Shown piece after piece: positions 24,296 to 35,059 of a stretch of DNA of 64,000 bases. The DNA is taken from assembly GCF_036370855.1 (NCBI RefSeq), contig NC_088113.1, positions 21,906,501 through 21,970,500 on the forward strand, read 5' to 3'. Below the pieces are notes generated by a model that was not told the DNA's origin, searched no databases, and saw nothing but the letters and a program-made list of their open reading frames with translations. Every line of letters begins with the position of its first letter. The first letter of the stretch is position 1. The position numbers and the translations under genes were made by a program. The stretch is from Dromaius novaehollandiae. Its lineage: Eukaryota; Chordata; Aves; Casuariiformes; Dromaiidae.

Positions 24296-24729
24296 GTGAG
24301 CGGGGCCGGGGGAGGCGCACTGCAGGCTGCGGGTCCCGCATGTGCCGGGGGTCCCGGCGGCTGGGAGCGTCCCGGGGCCACGGAGGCGGGGGGAGGAAGG
24401 GGGTGCGCCGGGGCTGTGGTGCGGTTTACTGCGCGGTCGGAGGAGCGCGGGGGGGGGGTCTCCTGTGTCAGCTCGGGAGCGTGTCGGGGAGCGGGGGGAG
24501 GAGGGTCGTGGAGGGGCGGGGGCAGTGTCGGAGCTGAGGCGGGGCCGGTCGCGGGGGTGTCGGGGGAGCCCCGGGCCGGTGGTGGGGCTGGCGGGGCCGC
24601 GCTCGGGGCTCTGCGGCCGTTTCCGGGGGGGACAGGGGGGAAGGGGAAGGGGGGCGGGACGGAAAGGAACGGAATGTGCCGAGGGTCAAAGGTGCCCCAG
24701 CGCTGCGGGTGGGGGGCGGGAGTTGGGGT

Positions 24730-24980
24730 GCGGGAATGCGGGGAGCCGTAGCTTTCGGCGCGGCATGCCGGGAGCAGTAGTCTTCCGGCACTGGGCTTCC
24801 GGTGGGGCCTGTTTGTTCTGAGCGCGGCATGCTGGGAGCGGTAGTCTTCCGGCACTGGGCTTCCGGGCGGCCATGTTGCTTGGCATGGCATGCCGGGAGC
24901 AGTAGTCTTCCGGCACTGGGCTTCCGGGCCGCCCTTTTCGCGTGCACGGTATGCTGGGAGGTGTAGTCTTCTCAGGCGGG
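24730..24980. promoter_or_regulatory. Four-module ZNF143/ETS-like promoter cluster, unit A
   Basis: Sites GCATGCCGGGAGCAGTAG (24763), GCATGCTGGGAGCGGTAG (24827), GCATGCCGGGAGCAGTAG (24888) and GTATGCTGGGAGGTGTAG (24949) sit 61-64 bp apart. On the minus strand they read ACTAC..CTCCCAGCATGC, the ZNF143 (Staf) SBS motif with 2-3 mismatches of 19. A fifth, weaker site is at 24735. Each of the first three is followed by two CTTCCGG ETS-type cores. Such pairs mark strong, often bidirectional, CpG-island promoters. Confidence 0.75.
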
Positions 24981-25401
24981 GCTACTGGGTGACCATGCTG
25001 CGCCTCTCGAGGTGGCCCCGCGGGGGGGGCGGCGGCGGCGGCGGCAGGTCCCTGCCAGCGGGGTTCCCAGCAGGCGGCCGCGTGGCAGGCCAGGAGCTGT
25101 AGTGCCCGCTGGGTCTGTTCCTTACTGGACATGTGTCACTCACGCCTGAGTCCCCACAGGTCACGGGGGACAGTGGAATGCCCCTGTTTTTCCCCGGTAC
25201 AGGGCAGGAAGTGTTTTCCATCTCCGATGGTGTTGCAAGACAACCTTGGAAGCTCAGAAAGAGTGTTCCTGCTGTTTAAACTAGGCAGATGAGGAGAACC
25301 CCCCCCCCCCATTTCCTGGGAGGAAATAATTCTTTAATCAAGGCCATGCTAGAAGTGCTAAAGCCTTAAAGAAATAGTAAATCAAAATGTTTTGTTTTCT
25401 A

Positions 25402-25798
25402 TGTAGACGTTGCCAATTTAGCAAAGGAATTCGAGGTATCCCCGAACTGAACTGTCCTCATTATAATACAAGAAAATCACGCCCATAGGTCAGAAAGACC
25501 TGTGCCCGGGTGAAGACCCCTCCCCTGAGCATGCGTAGTTTTAAAATGGCGTGTAAGCAATATTAGAATTGTATGTAAATCACTAACCAACCGGTGTAAG
25601 AGGGAAAGTTGCAAACCTTGCAACTTGTATAAATGCTACTTGGAAAGCCGGGGCGGGGGGGGGGAGTTGCGCTTGATTTGTGGGGAAAACACCGAGCAGC
25701 CAGGCTTGCACAACTCTGAAATAAATAAGCAAATGTCTCTCCTGAGCGTGTCATTATTGGCTTAGTGCACAGCGGGCAACGAATCCGCTTTTCGGACA
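25402..25798 (+). mobile_element. Solo LTR-like fossil, avian ERV, unit A
   Basis: About 397 bp from TGTAG to GGACA, with a TATAAATGCT box, an AATAAATAAG polyadenylation-type signal and a C-rich 3' end typical of bird endogenous retrovirus LTRs. No internal retroviral region and no convincing target-site duplication were seen. Ends are approximate and the family is not certain. It predates the amplification because every unit has it at the same place. Confidence 0.5.
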
Positions 25799-26078
25799 GC
25801 AGCGTGACCAGGCAGGGTTGTCCCCGGGGGCTGGGGCTGTCCCTCTTGGAAATGGGGAGGGCGGGAAGAGTAGGAGGGGTGCTGCGGGCTCCTGGGGGTC
25901 GTAGCTTTGCTCAGGATTGGGGCCGGTTAGGCAGCTGCTGGGAGGAGTGGCGGTGCTGGGAGGGCACGGTGCGGAGCTGTCCTGCTGTGCAGCGCAAGGG
26001 AAAGTCGACCAGCACCGTTGCTGTCCGAGGACCCTGGAACAGCCCGAGAGACCCTGGAACAGCCACCCCACGGACACC

Positions 26079-27033
26079 GTGTCACTGCCTCGCAAGGCCA
26101 CCGCATGCAGGTACGTTTGACTACATCCGGCAGAAGAAATGTAAGCCGAAGGATCAGGGCAAATAGCTGCTTGTCTAGGTTTGTTACCTAGCGACGCACT
26201 GGCAAAGCTTTTTATGAACACCCGTACTCGATCGAGTGCGTATTCATTCTGTGAATATTAATTACTGCCAGACCGCGTACGTCACTGATGCTTTAAAGCA
26301 AGTCCGTGGCGCTGGGGTAGCACGTGTAGTGGAGGCTAAATGCAATAATACCTCGTTTTGATGTTGTTCTCTTATACGAAAGCACTTGGAGCAGATTAAG
26401 ACATTTCTCGTCCTATTTTGTTTATTGAGTGGACCCTGATACTGGGGAGAAGCTGCCGTGAAGCAGACCTAGTAGTCAGCTTCCTTAGAGAAGGCGTCTT
26501 GTCCTGTATTTGAGGGCTTCCGGTACGTTTTGACAGACAGTAGTGAGTGACGGGTTTCCTTTGGACCCCCCGGGGAGCAGAAAGTTCTGCCGGGAAGGCA
26601 AAATGTTTCTTGCGGCTGGGTTGGAAGAAGCTGGCTGCTGATGCAAGGCAGTGACAATTCTGGGGAGTCGCGGGAAGTTTTGAAAAGACGGTCGTTCCCT
26701 TTGCTAGAAGGCTATGCACTTCGGTTCCTAATAGCTGCAGTAATGAAGCCAGGTAAGCGTTCGGGAGGAGCCCAAGCCGTTTTTGTCTAGCGAGTATTTT
26801 GCAAGGGGGGCAGGAAAGCGCTGCGCCCTGCTCCTTGCTGCCCTCGCGTGTCTGAAAGGCGGCACTGCACGCGGGAGGGGGGCGCGCTCACGGCTGCCCT
26901 CGCGTGTCGACAAGGCAGCACTGCAGCCGCCGGCGGCCACCGCTGCGTACGGAGACCGTAGCGGGCAGCCGGCGCACACGTGCGCGCTGCCGGTCGCCGT
27001 GTTGGCCGCTACTCTGCGCTCTCTCGGGGACGG
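26079..27033 (+). ncRNA. Three predicted splice donors at the unit start, unit B
   Basis: Plus-strand donors GCAG/GTACGT (exon end 26110), CCAG/GTAAGC (26752) and GACGG/GTAAGC (27033), with equivalents in unit A at 19072, 19714 and 20019. The last lies in a CpG-rich block with a CACGTG E-box in each unit (19963-19968 in unit A) and could end an alternative first exon. Acceptors for the first two are unclear. Confidence 0.4.
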
Positions 27034-27372
27034 GTAAGCGCAGGGGCCGCGCTCGTGCCCCCTGCCCGGTGCTCACGGACCGGGAGCGCTTTTCCCGAGA
27101 GGGCTTTTCCTTCTCGGTGCTTCCTGGGGGCGCGGGGACGGGCAGTGCCGTCTCGGAGCTGCTCCGCGGCGCTCTCTCCCCGGGGCAGCCCCAGCGCCTG
27201 CTCGCTGAAGCCCGCCGCTCTCTCGGGCGCGGGCAGAGCAGCCTCGGGGCGCTCGCTGCTCGGCCTGAGCGCCGGGGTGGCGCGGCGGGCTGCGGTTGGC
27301 GCGCGGGAGCCGGCCGGCTGCAGCGCGGCGCTGCGACCACGCGAGGGTGGGGCCATTGCGGGTCTGGCCTGC

Positions 27373-27630
27373 CTCGCGCTCCGCTCCCCCCGCCCCTCGC
27401 GCTCCCCCCGCCCCTCGCGCTGCGCTCCCCCGCCCCTCGCGCTGCGCTCCCCCGCCCCTCGCGCTCCCCCCGCCCCTCGCGCTCCGCTCCCCCCGCCCCT
27501 CGCGCTCCGCTCCCCCCGCCCCTCGCGCTCCGCTCCCCCCGCCCCTCGCGCTCCGCTCCCCCCGCCCCTCGCGCTCCGCTCCCCCCGCCCCTCGCGCTCC
27601 CCCCGCCCCTCGCGCTCCCCCCGCCCCTCT
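27373..27630 (+). repeat. GC-box minisatellite, unit B (~12 copies)
   Basis: Same minisatellite; the 23-bp form (CGCTCCGCT spacer) prevails in the right half. Confidence 0.9.
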
Positions 27631-27644
27631 CGCGCGGTCCTGGG

Positions 27645-28061
27645 CCGGCGCACGCGCGGTGCGGCGGCGCGAGCCCTGGGCGGCCGGCGCACGCGCGGTG
27701 CGGCGGCGCGAGCCCTGGGCGGCCGGCGCACGCGCGGTGCGGCGGCGCGAGCCCTGGGCGGCCGGCGCACGCGCGGTGCGGCGGCGCGAGCCCTGGGCGG
27801 CCGGCGCACGCGCGGTGCGGCGGCGCGAGCCCTGGGCGGCCGGCGCACGCGCGGTGCGGCGGCGCGAGCCCTGGGCGGCCGGCGCACGCGCGGTGCGGCG
27901 GCGCGAGCCCTGGGCGGCCGGCGCACGCGCGGTGCGGCGGCGCGAGCCCTGGGCGGCCGGCGCACGCGCGGTGCGGCGGCGCGAGCCCTGGGCGGCCGGC
28001 GCACGCGCGGTGCGGCGGCGCGAGCCCTGGGCGGCCGGCGCACGCGCGGTGCGGCGGCGGG
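27645..28061 (+). repeat. 39-bp NRF1-like minisatellite, unit B (10 copies)
   Basis: Ten perfect 39-bp periods (GAGCCC at 27671 through 28022) and 11 GCGCACGCGCG cores. Confidence 0.92.
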
Positions 28062-28073
28062 CAAGATGGCGGC
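28062..28073 (+). promoter_or_regulatory. YY1-type initiator element, unit B
   Basis: Identical CAAGATGGCGGC element in the same context. Confidence 0.7.
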
Positions 28074-28545
28074 GAGCAGGGCGGGTGTTTTGGCTGGACG
28101 GCGGCGGGCGAGGGCAGAGGCGGGCTGGAGTCGAGCATGTGGGGGCCGCGGTGAGGCGAGGTGAGGCGAGCGTGTGCCTTCGGGTGGCCGCGGGTGTCGG
28201 GCTGTGTCCTGCCAGCCGGGGCCGTCGCTGCGTGGAGGCGGCGGGGCTGGGGGAGGGGGGAGTCGGGCCGGGGGCCGCGCCGGGTCTGCGCGGCGCCGGG
28301 TCTGCCGGAGCGCGGCTCTGACTCTCCCTTTTGCGTGTGTCGCCTGTAGGGCCCCGGTTCCTCCCCAGCGCGGGCCGGGGCGTGCGCTCGCCCCTGCGGA
28401 CGCAGCCTGGAGGAGTGTGTGTGGGGTGCCTGCGCGGGGGTCTGGATGTCTCTAGCAGCGGCACGGCAGCCTGATGCCTCCTCTCGTCTGGGACGCGGGG
28501 TCCTTGGGGAGTTCCCTGCTGCCTCCTCTGGCGTTCTCTGCGAGC
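28062..28545 (+). ncRNA. Predicted first exon, 199-bp intron and second exon, unit B
   Basis: From the YY1 element an exon runs to donor CCGCG/GTGAGG (exon end 28150). A 199-bp intron ends at a pyrimidine-rich acceptor, CGCCTGTAG (exon start 28350). The same intron is 20757-20953 in unit A. Spliced, the ATG inside the YY1 element opens a frame of about 69 codons ending in TGA shortly after 28470; no homology is recognised. The right end given is arbitrary. Whether the product is coding is unknown. Confidence 0.5.
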
Positions 28546-29587
28546 TCATAGATCCCTCCACCTCCTCTCCCCCCCCCCCCCCCCGCCCCGCTCCCCTGTC
28601 TGGTGGGGTGGGAGACCGGTGGCTGCTCCCGCCGAGCTGAGAGCCACGTAGGGCACCCCTATGTGCTCGCTACGCATCTGGGATGGCACCCCTGCCCTGA
28701 GGGCCCCGCAGAGTCCCACCCTTCCTGCAACCAGCCCCCCCAGAGCCATTAAACCACCCACAAATCCTGCCCCAACACCCCCACAGGCCCCAAAACGCCT
28801 CCGAGCCCTGCCGCAATGTTGTCACTGACTCCAGACCTTCCCCTGCACTCTGTGCAAGGCCCCAAACATTCCTCAAACTGCTGCCAGACCCAGTGCCCGC
28901 AGCAGTGAGGCGTTCTAACAAAGATGGGGTGCGATGTGCGTCTCCGCCTCGACTCAGTCCCGCTTTAGAGAAACAGGAAGTTACAGCACTTCCTGGTGAA
29001 GAGTGTTGACGGGTGAATGTGCGGATGACAAAGAGACTTCTCTCTCTTTTCTTCTGAGCCGCCTCTCAGAAGCCTCTGTGTGTGCACGATGTGGCTGATC
29101 TGGGATAATCGTGCTGTGCGCAGTGCTTAAGGAGAACATTGCCCTAAAATGGAGGGCTAAGGAATAGCCTAAGAAACCTAAAAGGCTCGGGAAGAGCCAA
29201 AGAGAACACCGATGGGCTCTGGGAAGCCCCAGTGATGCTAGCGAAAACAGCGTGGCTTTTAGGCACCTCCTCAGAGCAGCAGCAATGTCTCGCTCCAGCC
29301 TATGGGACAATGGGGACTCTTAATTACCGCCTTGAATTACCACAAGTGTTGCAAAAGCAGAAGGGACTAGGGAGCATGCAGAGCAGGTTATGGACTATAT
29401 GTCAAGTTTAAACAAGCAACAAGCCCCTCTGCAAACAGAAACAGGTTTAGCCCTAAGTAATAGACGAAGGTAGCTGTGAGTAACGTGAAGCGAAGCGGTG
29501 ACGTCAGTCACCCCGAAAGCCTCGGAGAAGCGGTCTGAAAATCTGGTACCCTCGCGACCTCGGCAGTCTTTTTGGTTTGTTTGGCAG

Positions 29588-32150
29588 GGTAGCCCACCGA
29601 AGGGGGACATCTCGAAGAGAAGCAGCAAGACCTGGGGATCCGGTGGTTCATTTTGGTCGTCGCCTGTGAGGCCAGCATGCAAGAGTAAGAGGAAGCTAGG
29701 AGCAGTCTCAAAAAGGTAATAGGTTTGAAAGGGAGACAGGCAAATCGAGGGCTGTCGTTCCTCCACGTAGTTAAAGACCGAGAGAGTTGTGGGTTAAGCG
29801 CATGCATACGAGGGTTTGCGAACAGTAACAATAACACTGAAGCGGAATAAAAATAAGGTTTCGTGGAAGATGGCGTTAGGAAGGTATTAGGCGACGTGCC
29901 CGCCTGCCTAATAACCTAGCCCTAATTGCTGTGTGTAACGTTTCCAGACCGTTTACCCTGCAACGTATGGTGCAAAGTGCCATATTAAGACCTTTCCCTT
30001 AAGGAAAAGAAGAAGGAAAAAAAGAAAAAAAAGGGGGAAAAAGAAAACAGGGTAAAGAGAAAAAGATCATGCATAAACCTAAGCGTTTCACTGGAAGTAA
30101 AACGCGAGTTTATCGCTTCCTTACAGATATGGAACCGAGGACAGCAAATGCTGACGAAGAGAAGAGACGGACGAGCGTTTGCTTGCGGTTAATACCGAAG
30201 GGACGGGATGAAACAAGGAAGCCAGAATGCAGCGGCCCCTCGATATCACCAGGAACTGCTACAGGAGGAGGCGTTCTGGCACGGGTAACTAGGGTAAGTA
30301 TCGCTAATGACCGTTAGCAGTTATTTCGGCCTCCCCGAGGCAGCGCTGAGGACTGAGTAACCCGTTCCTACCCTGTGGCTGCTGTTGCCTGTATCTGCCT
30401 TAGCTTTGCTTTGGCTGTTTCTGTTTTGTTTTGTTATCGTACGCACAGCTACGGAAAGGAATAGATGTCATACTTACTTTTTTAGATTAATTGCCACGGC
30501 TGAAGTTGAAGAGACCAAGAAACGTAAGCCCCGAAGGGGCACATCTTGAAGAGAGGGGGCTAGACCTAGCGATCCAGTTGTTCGTTTTGGTCGTCGCCTG
30601 TGAGGCCAGCATGCAAGAGTAAGAGGAAGCTAGGAGCAGTCTCAAAAAGGTAATAGGTCTGAAAGGGAGACAGGCAAATCGAGGGCTGTCATTCCTCCAC
30701 GTAGTTAAAGACCGAGAGAGTTGTCGGTTAAGCGCATGCATACGAGGGTTTGCGAACAGTACCAATAACACTGAAGCGGAATAAAAATAAGGTTTCGTGG
30801 AAGATGGCGTTAGGAAGGTATTAGGCGACGTGCCCGCCTGCCTAATAACCTAGCCCTAATTGCTGTGTGTAACGTTTCCAGACCGTTTACCCTGCAACGT
30901 ATGGTGCAAAGTGCCGTATTAAGACCTTTCCCTTAAGGAAAAGAAGAAGGAAAAAAGGGGGAAAAAGAAAACAGGGTAAAGAGAAAAAGATCATGCATAA
31001 ACCTAAGCGTTTCACTGGAAGTAAAACGCGAGTTTATCGCTTCCTTACAGAGATGGAACCAAGGACAGCAAATGCTGACGAGGAGAAGAGACGGACGAGC
31101 GTTTGCTTGCGGTTAATACCGAAGGGACGGGATGAAACAAGGAAGCCAGAATGCAGCGGCCCCTCGATATCACCAGGAACTGCTACAGGAGGAGGCGTTC
31201 TGGCACGGGTAACTAGGGTAAGTATCGCTGATGACCGTTAGCAGTTATTTCGGCCTCCCCGAGGCAGCGCTGAGGACTGAGTAACCCGTTCCTACCCTGT
31301 GGCTGCTGTTGCCTGTATCTGCCTTAGCTTTGCTTTGGCTGTTTCTGTTTTGTTTTGTTATCGTACACGCAGCTACGGAAAGGAATAGATGTCATACTTA
31401 CTTTTTTAGATTAATTGCCACGGCTGAAGTTGAAGAGACCAAGAAACGTAAGCCCCGAAGGGGCACATCTTGAAGAGAGGGGGCTAGACCTAGCGATCCA
31501 GTTGTTCGTTTTGGTCGTCGCCTGTGAGGCCAGCATGCAAGAGTAAGAGGAAGCTAGGAGCAGTCTCAAAAAGGTAATAGGTTTGAAAGGGAGACAGGCA
31601 AATCGAGGGCTGTCATTCCTCCACGTAGTTAAAGACCGAGAGAGTTGTCGGTTAAGCGCATGCATACGAGGGTTTGCGAACAGTACCAATAACACTGAAG
31701 CGGAATAAAAATAAGGTTTCGTGGAAGATGGCGTTAGGAAGGTATTAGGCGACGTGCCCGCCTGCCTAATAACCTAGCCCTAATTGCTGTGTGTAACGTT
31801 TCCAGACCGTTTACCCTGCAACGTATGGTGCAAAGTGCCGTATTAAGACCTTTCCCTTAAGGAAAAGAAGAAGGAAAAAAGAAAAAAAAGGGGGAAAAAG
31901 AAAACAGGGTAAAGAGAAAAAGATCATGCATAAACCTAAGCGTTTCACTGGAAGTAAAACGCGAGTTTATCGCTTCCTTACAGAGATGGAACCAAGGACA
32001 GCAAATGCTGACGAGGAGAAGAGACGGACGAGCGTTTGCTTGCGGTTAATACCGAAGGGACGGGATGAAACAAGGAAGCCAGAATGCAGCGGCCCCTCGA
32101 TATCACCAGGAACTGCTACAGGAGGAGGCGTTCTGGCACGGGTAACTAGG
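29588..32150 (+). ncRNA. Predicted exon cassettes in the subrepeat block, unit B
   Basis: Two exon types alternate. The first is 128 bp in the leading copy (29588-29715, acceptor TTTGTTTGGCAG) and 164 bp in internal copies (30486-30649 and 31410-31573, acceptor ACTTACTTTTTTAG), all ending AAAAG/GTAATA. The second is 167 bp (30127-30293, 31051-31217, 31984-32150), with acceptor CGCTTCCTTACAG and donor AGG/GTAAGT. In unit A the pair is 22194-22321 and 22732-22898. Signals are kept in all copies seen. Lengths are not multiples of three, so repeated inclusion would shift frame; this favours a non-coding transcript or use of one copy only. Unconfirmed by transcripts. Confidence 0.5.
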
Positions 32151-32219
32151 GTAAGTATCGCTAATGACCGTTAGCAGTTATTTCGGCCTCCCCGAGGCAG
32201 CGCTGAGGACTAAGTAACC
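29597..32219 (+). repeat. 924/933-bp subrepeat block, 3 copies, unit B
   Basis: Equivalent positions 30069, 30993 and 31926 give periods 924 and 933. The 9-bp difference is the presence or absence of a GAAAAAAAAG stretch in the purine tract. Confidence 0.95.
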
Positions 32220-32440
32220 TGAGGGGCTCTGGCCTGGGTTAGGGCAGAAGTGCAGGCAGGCGGGATCAGGCATTTTCCTCTCAGCTCTCCAAGCTGAATC
32301 CTAGCCCTGAAGGAAAAAGCACTGGGGGGAGGCTACTCGGACACCTGCCACGTCGAGGGCAGGGGCAGGAGCTGACCCTTCCCCGACGGACGGACGGACA
32401 GACAGACGCTGGTGCGGCGGTGACTCTTTGGATATCGTAG
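31986..32440 (+). CDS. Candidate two-exon open frame, 106 codons, unit B
   Basis: An ATG two bases into the last 167-bp predicted exon (31986; G at -3 and +4) opens 55 codons, MEPRTANADEEKRRTSVCLR onward. These end on a codon boundary at donor AGG/GTAAGT. The next predicted exon, 32285-32440 (acceptor TTTTCCTCTCAG, donor TAG/GTAAGG), continues in frame for 51 more codons, LSKLNPSPEGKSTGG onward, and stops with TAG as its last three bases. Same layout at 41111-41565, 51273-51727 and 60423-60877. Unit A lacks 8 bp in the second exon, so its frame runs on past the donor. No domain, signal peptide or homology is recognised; chance openness in GC-rich DNA is a real alternative. Confidence 0.25.
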
Positions 32441-33098
32441 GTAAGGGGAGGCACGCTGGTGCCGAGCTCCAGGGCGGTTTGCCTGAACACGATGCCCGGG
32501 GCAGGAGGTTACGCATTGTGTCCGGGGCTGGGAGCTGGTCCCCGAGTCCCATGTACTTGGGAGTGCCTGCGCTTGCCAGGGAGCCCGGTGCTGTTCCCAG
32601 AGCTGCGGGGAATTTCCCTTGCGTTGCCTGGACCCTCGGGGCTCTTGGGGGTGTTTCCCCTCATCGCAAGGGCAGCCAGAGCCCCTCCAGGGCTGCGTGA
32701 GGTCCCCGAACCGCTCCCGGATTTGCTTTTGGCACTCCGCAGTGTCGCTCGTGTGCCTGGGGCAGCCTGCAGGCGCCATCCTGTCAGCCGCGTTGAGCCC
32801 TGCGGCGTGCCTGGTGACCCCTCTGGTGTGCGCCAAGGCCCTTCCTCTGTATTTTGGTCTGCCCCAGAGCCCTGCACTTGCCCTCTGATGCCCTCAGGAC
32901 CCCTCAGTTCACATTCTGGGTTGCCCCCGAGCCCTCTGCGTGCCTTTCGGTGCGCCCCGTGGCCCCGTGTGTGTTTTGCGGCATGCCGCAGAGGTCTCTG
33001 TTTAGCTTTTTCTCCTGTCCTGGAGTTTTCTGGGTGCTTCTGGGTGTGCCCCAGGGCCCTCCTTTTGGTGCCCCCAGAGTCACTCTGTTTGCTCTATC

Positions 33099-33140
<42 letters not shown>

Positions 33141-33990
33141 CTTGACTTGTGTTGCACCCAGAGCTCTCGATTTGTTCTCTTGTGCTCCGCATACTCCCCT
33201 TTCCGCACTCTACACCCCAGGCAGGGCTCTCCCTTCAGCTCTCAGCAAGCTGCTGTCAGGAGAGTGGGGGTGCCTCTGCTGCCCTGGCAGCCCCAGCTGT
33301 CCCTGAAGGGGCTGATGGCCAGGCCCCCTGCCCAGTTCCTGCAGGCCCACAGCTGCGGGCCCTGGGGCTGGGATGAATGCCAGGGGGAGCTGGGTGGCAG
33401 GACAGGCCCCAGGTGGGGCTGATGGCAAGGGCAGGCCCACATTTGGGGGCTGGGGCCGCAGTTGGGGGGAGCTGGCGCTGGGGCAGGAGCTGGGCAGCGG
33501 AGCTGCCGCGGAGCACGGCCCTTCGGGACCAGCCCGGCGGCCGCCCCGCGGAGGAGGTGAGCGGGGCCGGGGGAGGCGCACTGCAGGCTGCGGGTCCCGC
33601 ATGTGCCGGGGGTCCCGGCGGCTGGGAGCGTCCCGGGGCCACGGAGGCGGGGGGAGGAAGGGGGTGCGCCGGGGCTGTGGTGCGGTTTACTGCGCGGTCG
33701 GAGGAGCGCGGGGGGGGGGTCTCCTGTGTCAGCTCGGGAGCGTGTCGGGGAGCGGGGGGAGGAGGGTCGTGGAGGGGCGGGGGCAGTGTCGGAGCTGAGG
33801 CGGGGCCGGTCGCGGGGGTGTCGGGGGAGCCCCGGGCCGGTGGTGGGGCTGGCGGGGCCGCGCTCGGGGCTCTGCGGCCGTTTCCGGGGGGGACAGGGGG
33901 GAAGGGGAAGGGGGGCGGGACGGAAAGGAACGGAATGTGCCGAGGGTCAAAGGTGCCCCAGCGCTGCGGGTGGGGGGCGGGAGTTGGGGT

Positions 33991-34241
33991 GCGGGAATGC
34001 GGGGAGCCGTAGCTTTCGGCGCGGCATGCCGGGAGCAGTAGTCTTCCGGCACTGGGCTTCCGGTGGGGCCTGTTTGTTCTGAGCGCGGCATGCTGGGAGC
34101 GGTAGTCTTCCGGCACTGGGCTTCCGGGCGGCCATGTTGCTTGGCATGGCATGCCGGGAGCAGTAGTCTTCCGGCACTGGGCTTCCGGGCCGCCCTTTTC
34201 GCGTGCACGGTATGCTGGGAGGTGTAGTCTTCTCAGGCGGG
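33991..34241. promoter_or_regulatory. ZNF143/ETS-like promoter cluster, unit B
   Basis: Same four modules as in unit A, 9261 bp further on. Confidence 0.75.
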
Positions 34242-34662
34242 GCTACTGGGTGACCATGCTGCGCCTCTCGAGGTGGCCCCGCGGGGGGGGCGGCGGCGGC
34301 GGCGGCAGGTCCCTGCCAGCGGGGTTCCCAGCAGGCGGCCGCGTGGCAGGCCAGGAGCTGTAGTGCCCGCTGGGTCTGTTCCTTACTGGACATGTGTCAC
34401 TCACGCCTGAGTCCCCACAGGTCACGGGGGACAGTGGAATGCCCCTGTTTTTCCCCGGTACAGGGCAGGAAGTGTTTTCCATCTCCGATGGTGTTGCAAG
34501 ACAACCTTGGAAGCTCAGAAAGAGTGTTCCTGCTGTTTAAACTAGGCAGATGAGGAGAACCCCCCCCCCCCATTTCCTGGGAGGAAATAATTCTTTAATC
34601 AAGGCCATGCTAGAAGTGCTAAAGCCTTAAAGAAATAGTAAATCAAAATGTTTTGTTTTCTA

Positions 34663-35059
34663 TGTAGACGTTGCCAATTTAGCAAAGGAATTCGAGGTAT
34701 CCCCGAACTGAACTGTCCTCATTATAATACAAGAAAATCACGCCCATAGGTCAGAAAGACCTGTGCCCGGGTGAAGACCCCTCCCCTGAGCATGCGTAGT
34801 TTTAAAATGGCGTGTAAGCAATATTAGAATTGTATGTAAATCACTAACCAACCGGTGTAAGAGGGAAAGTTGCAAACCTTGCAACTTGTATAAATGCTAC
34901 TTGGAAAGCCGGGGCGGGGGGGGGGAGTTGCGCTTGATTTGTGGGGAAAACACCGAGCAGCCAGGCTTGCACAACTCTGAAATAAATAAGCAAATGTCTC
35001 TCCTGAGCGTGTCATTATTGGCTTAGTGCACAGCGGGCAACGAATCCGCTTTTCGGACA
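34663..35059 (+). mobile_element. Solo LTR-like fossil, unit B
   Basis: Same element, 397 bp, same position in the unit. Confidence 0.5.

Larger units (their letters stand above)
19041..26078 (+). repeat. Array unit A (edge copy, 7038 bp)
   Basis: The first and shortest unit: one copy of the 924/933-bp subrepeat, about 10 GC-box minisatellite copies and two 39-bp copies. It carries the most private variants, including an extra block of about 25 bp near 19848-19880 that contains GCGCATGCGCA, an NRF1-type palindrome. It is the diverged edge copy expected of a homogenising array. Confidence 0.95.

Noticed and set aside
26888-28561. A 557-codon minus-strand frame, with similar 250-525-codon frames on both strands in every unit
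   Set aside because: They translate the GC-box and 39-bp minisatellites into Pro/Arg/Ala/Gly-rich repeats. Long frames are open on both strands at once simply because stop codons are scarce in GC-rich tandem DNA, and they cross the predicted intron.
30487-30771. 94-codon minus-strand frame repeated in the subrepeats
   Set aside because: It is the reverse strand of a predicted plus-strand exon, keeps no splice or promoter signals of its own, and is open in all copies only because the copies are nearly identical.
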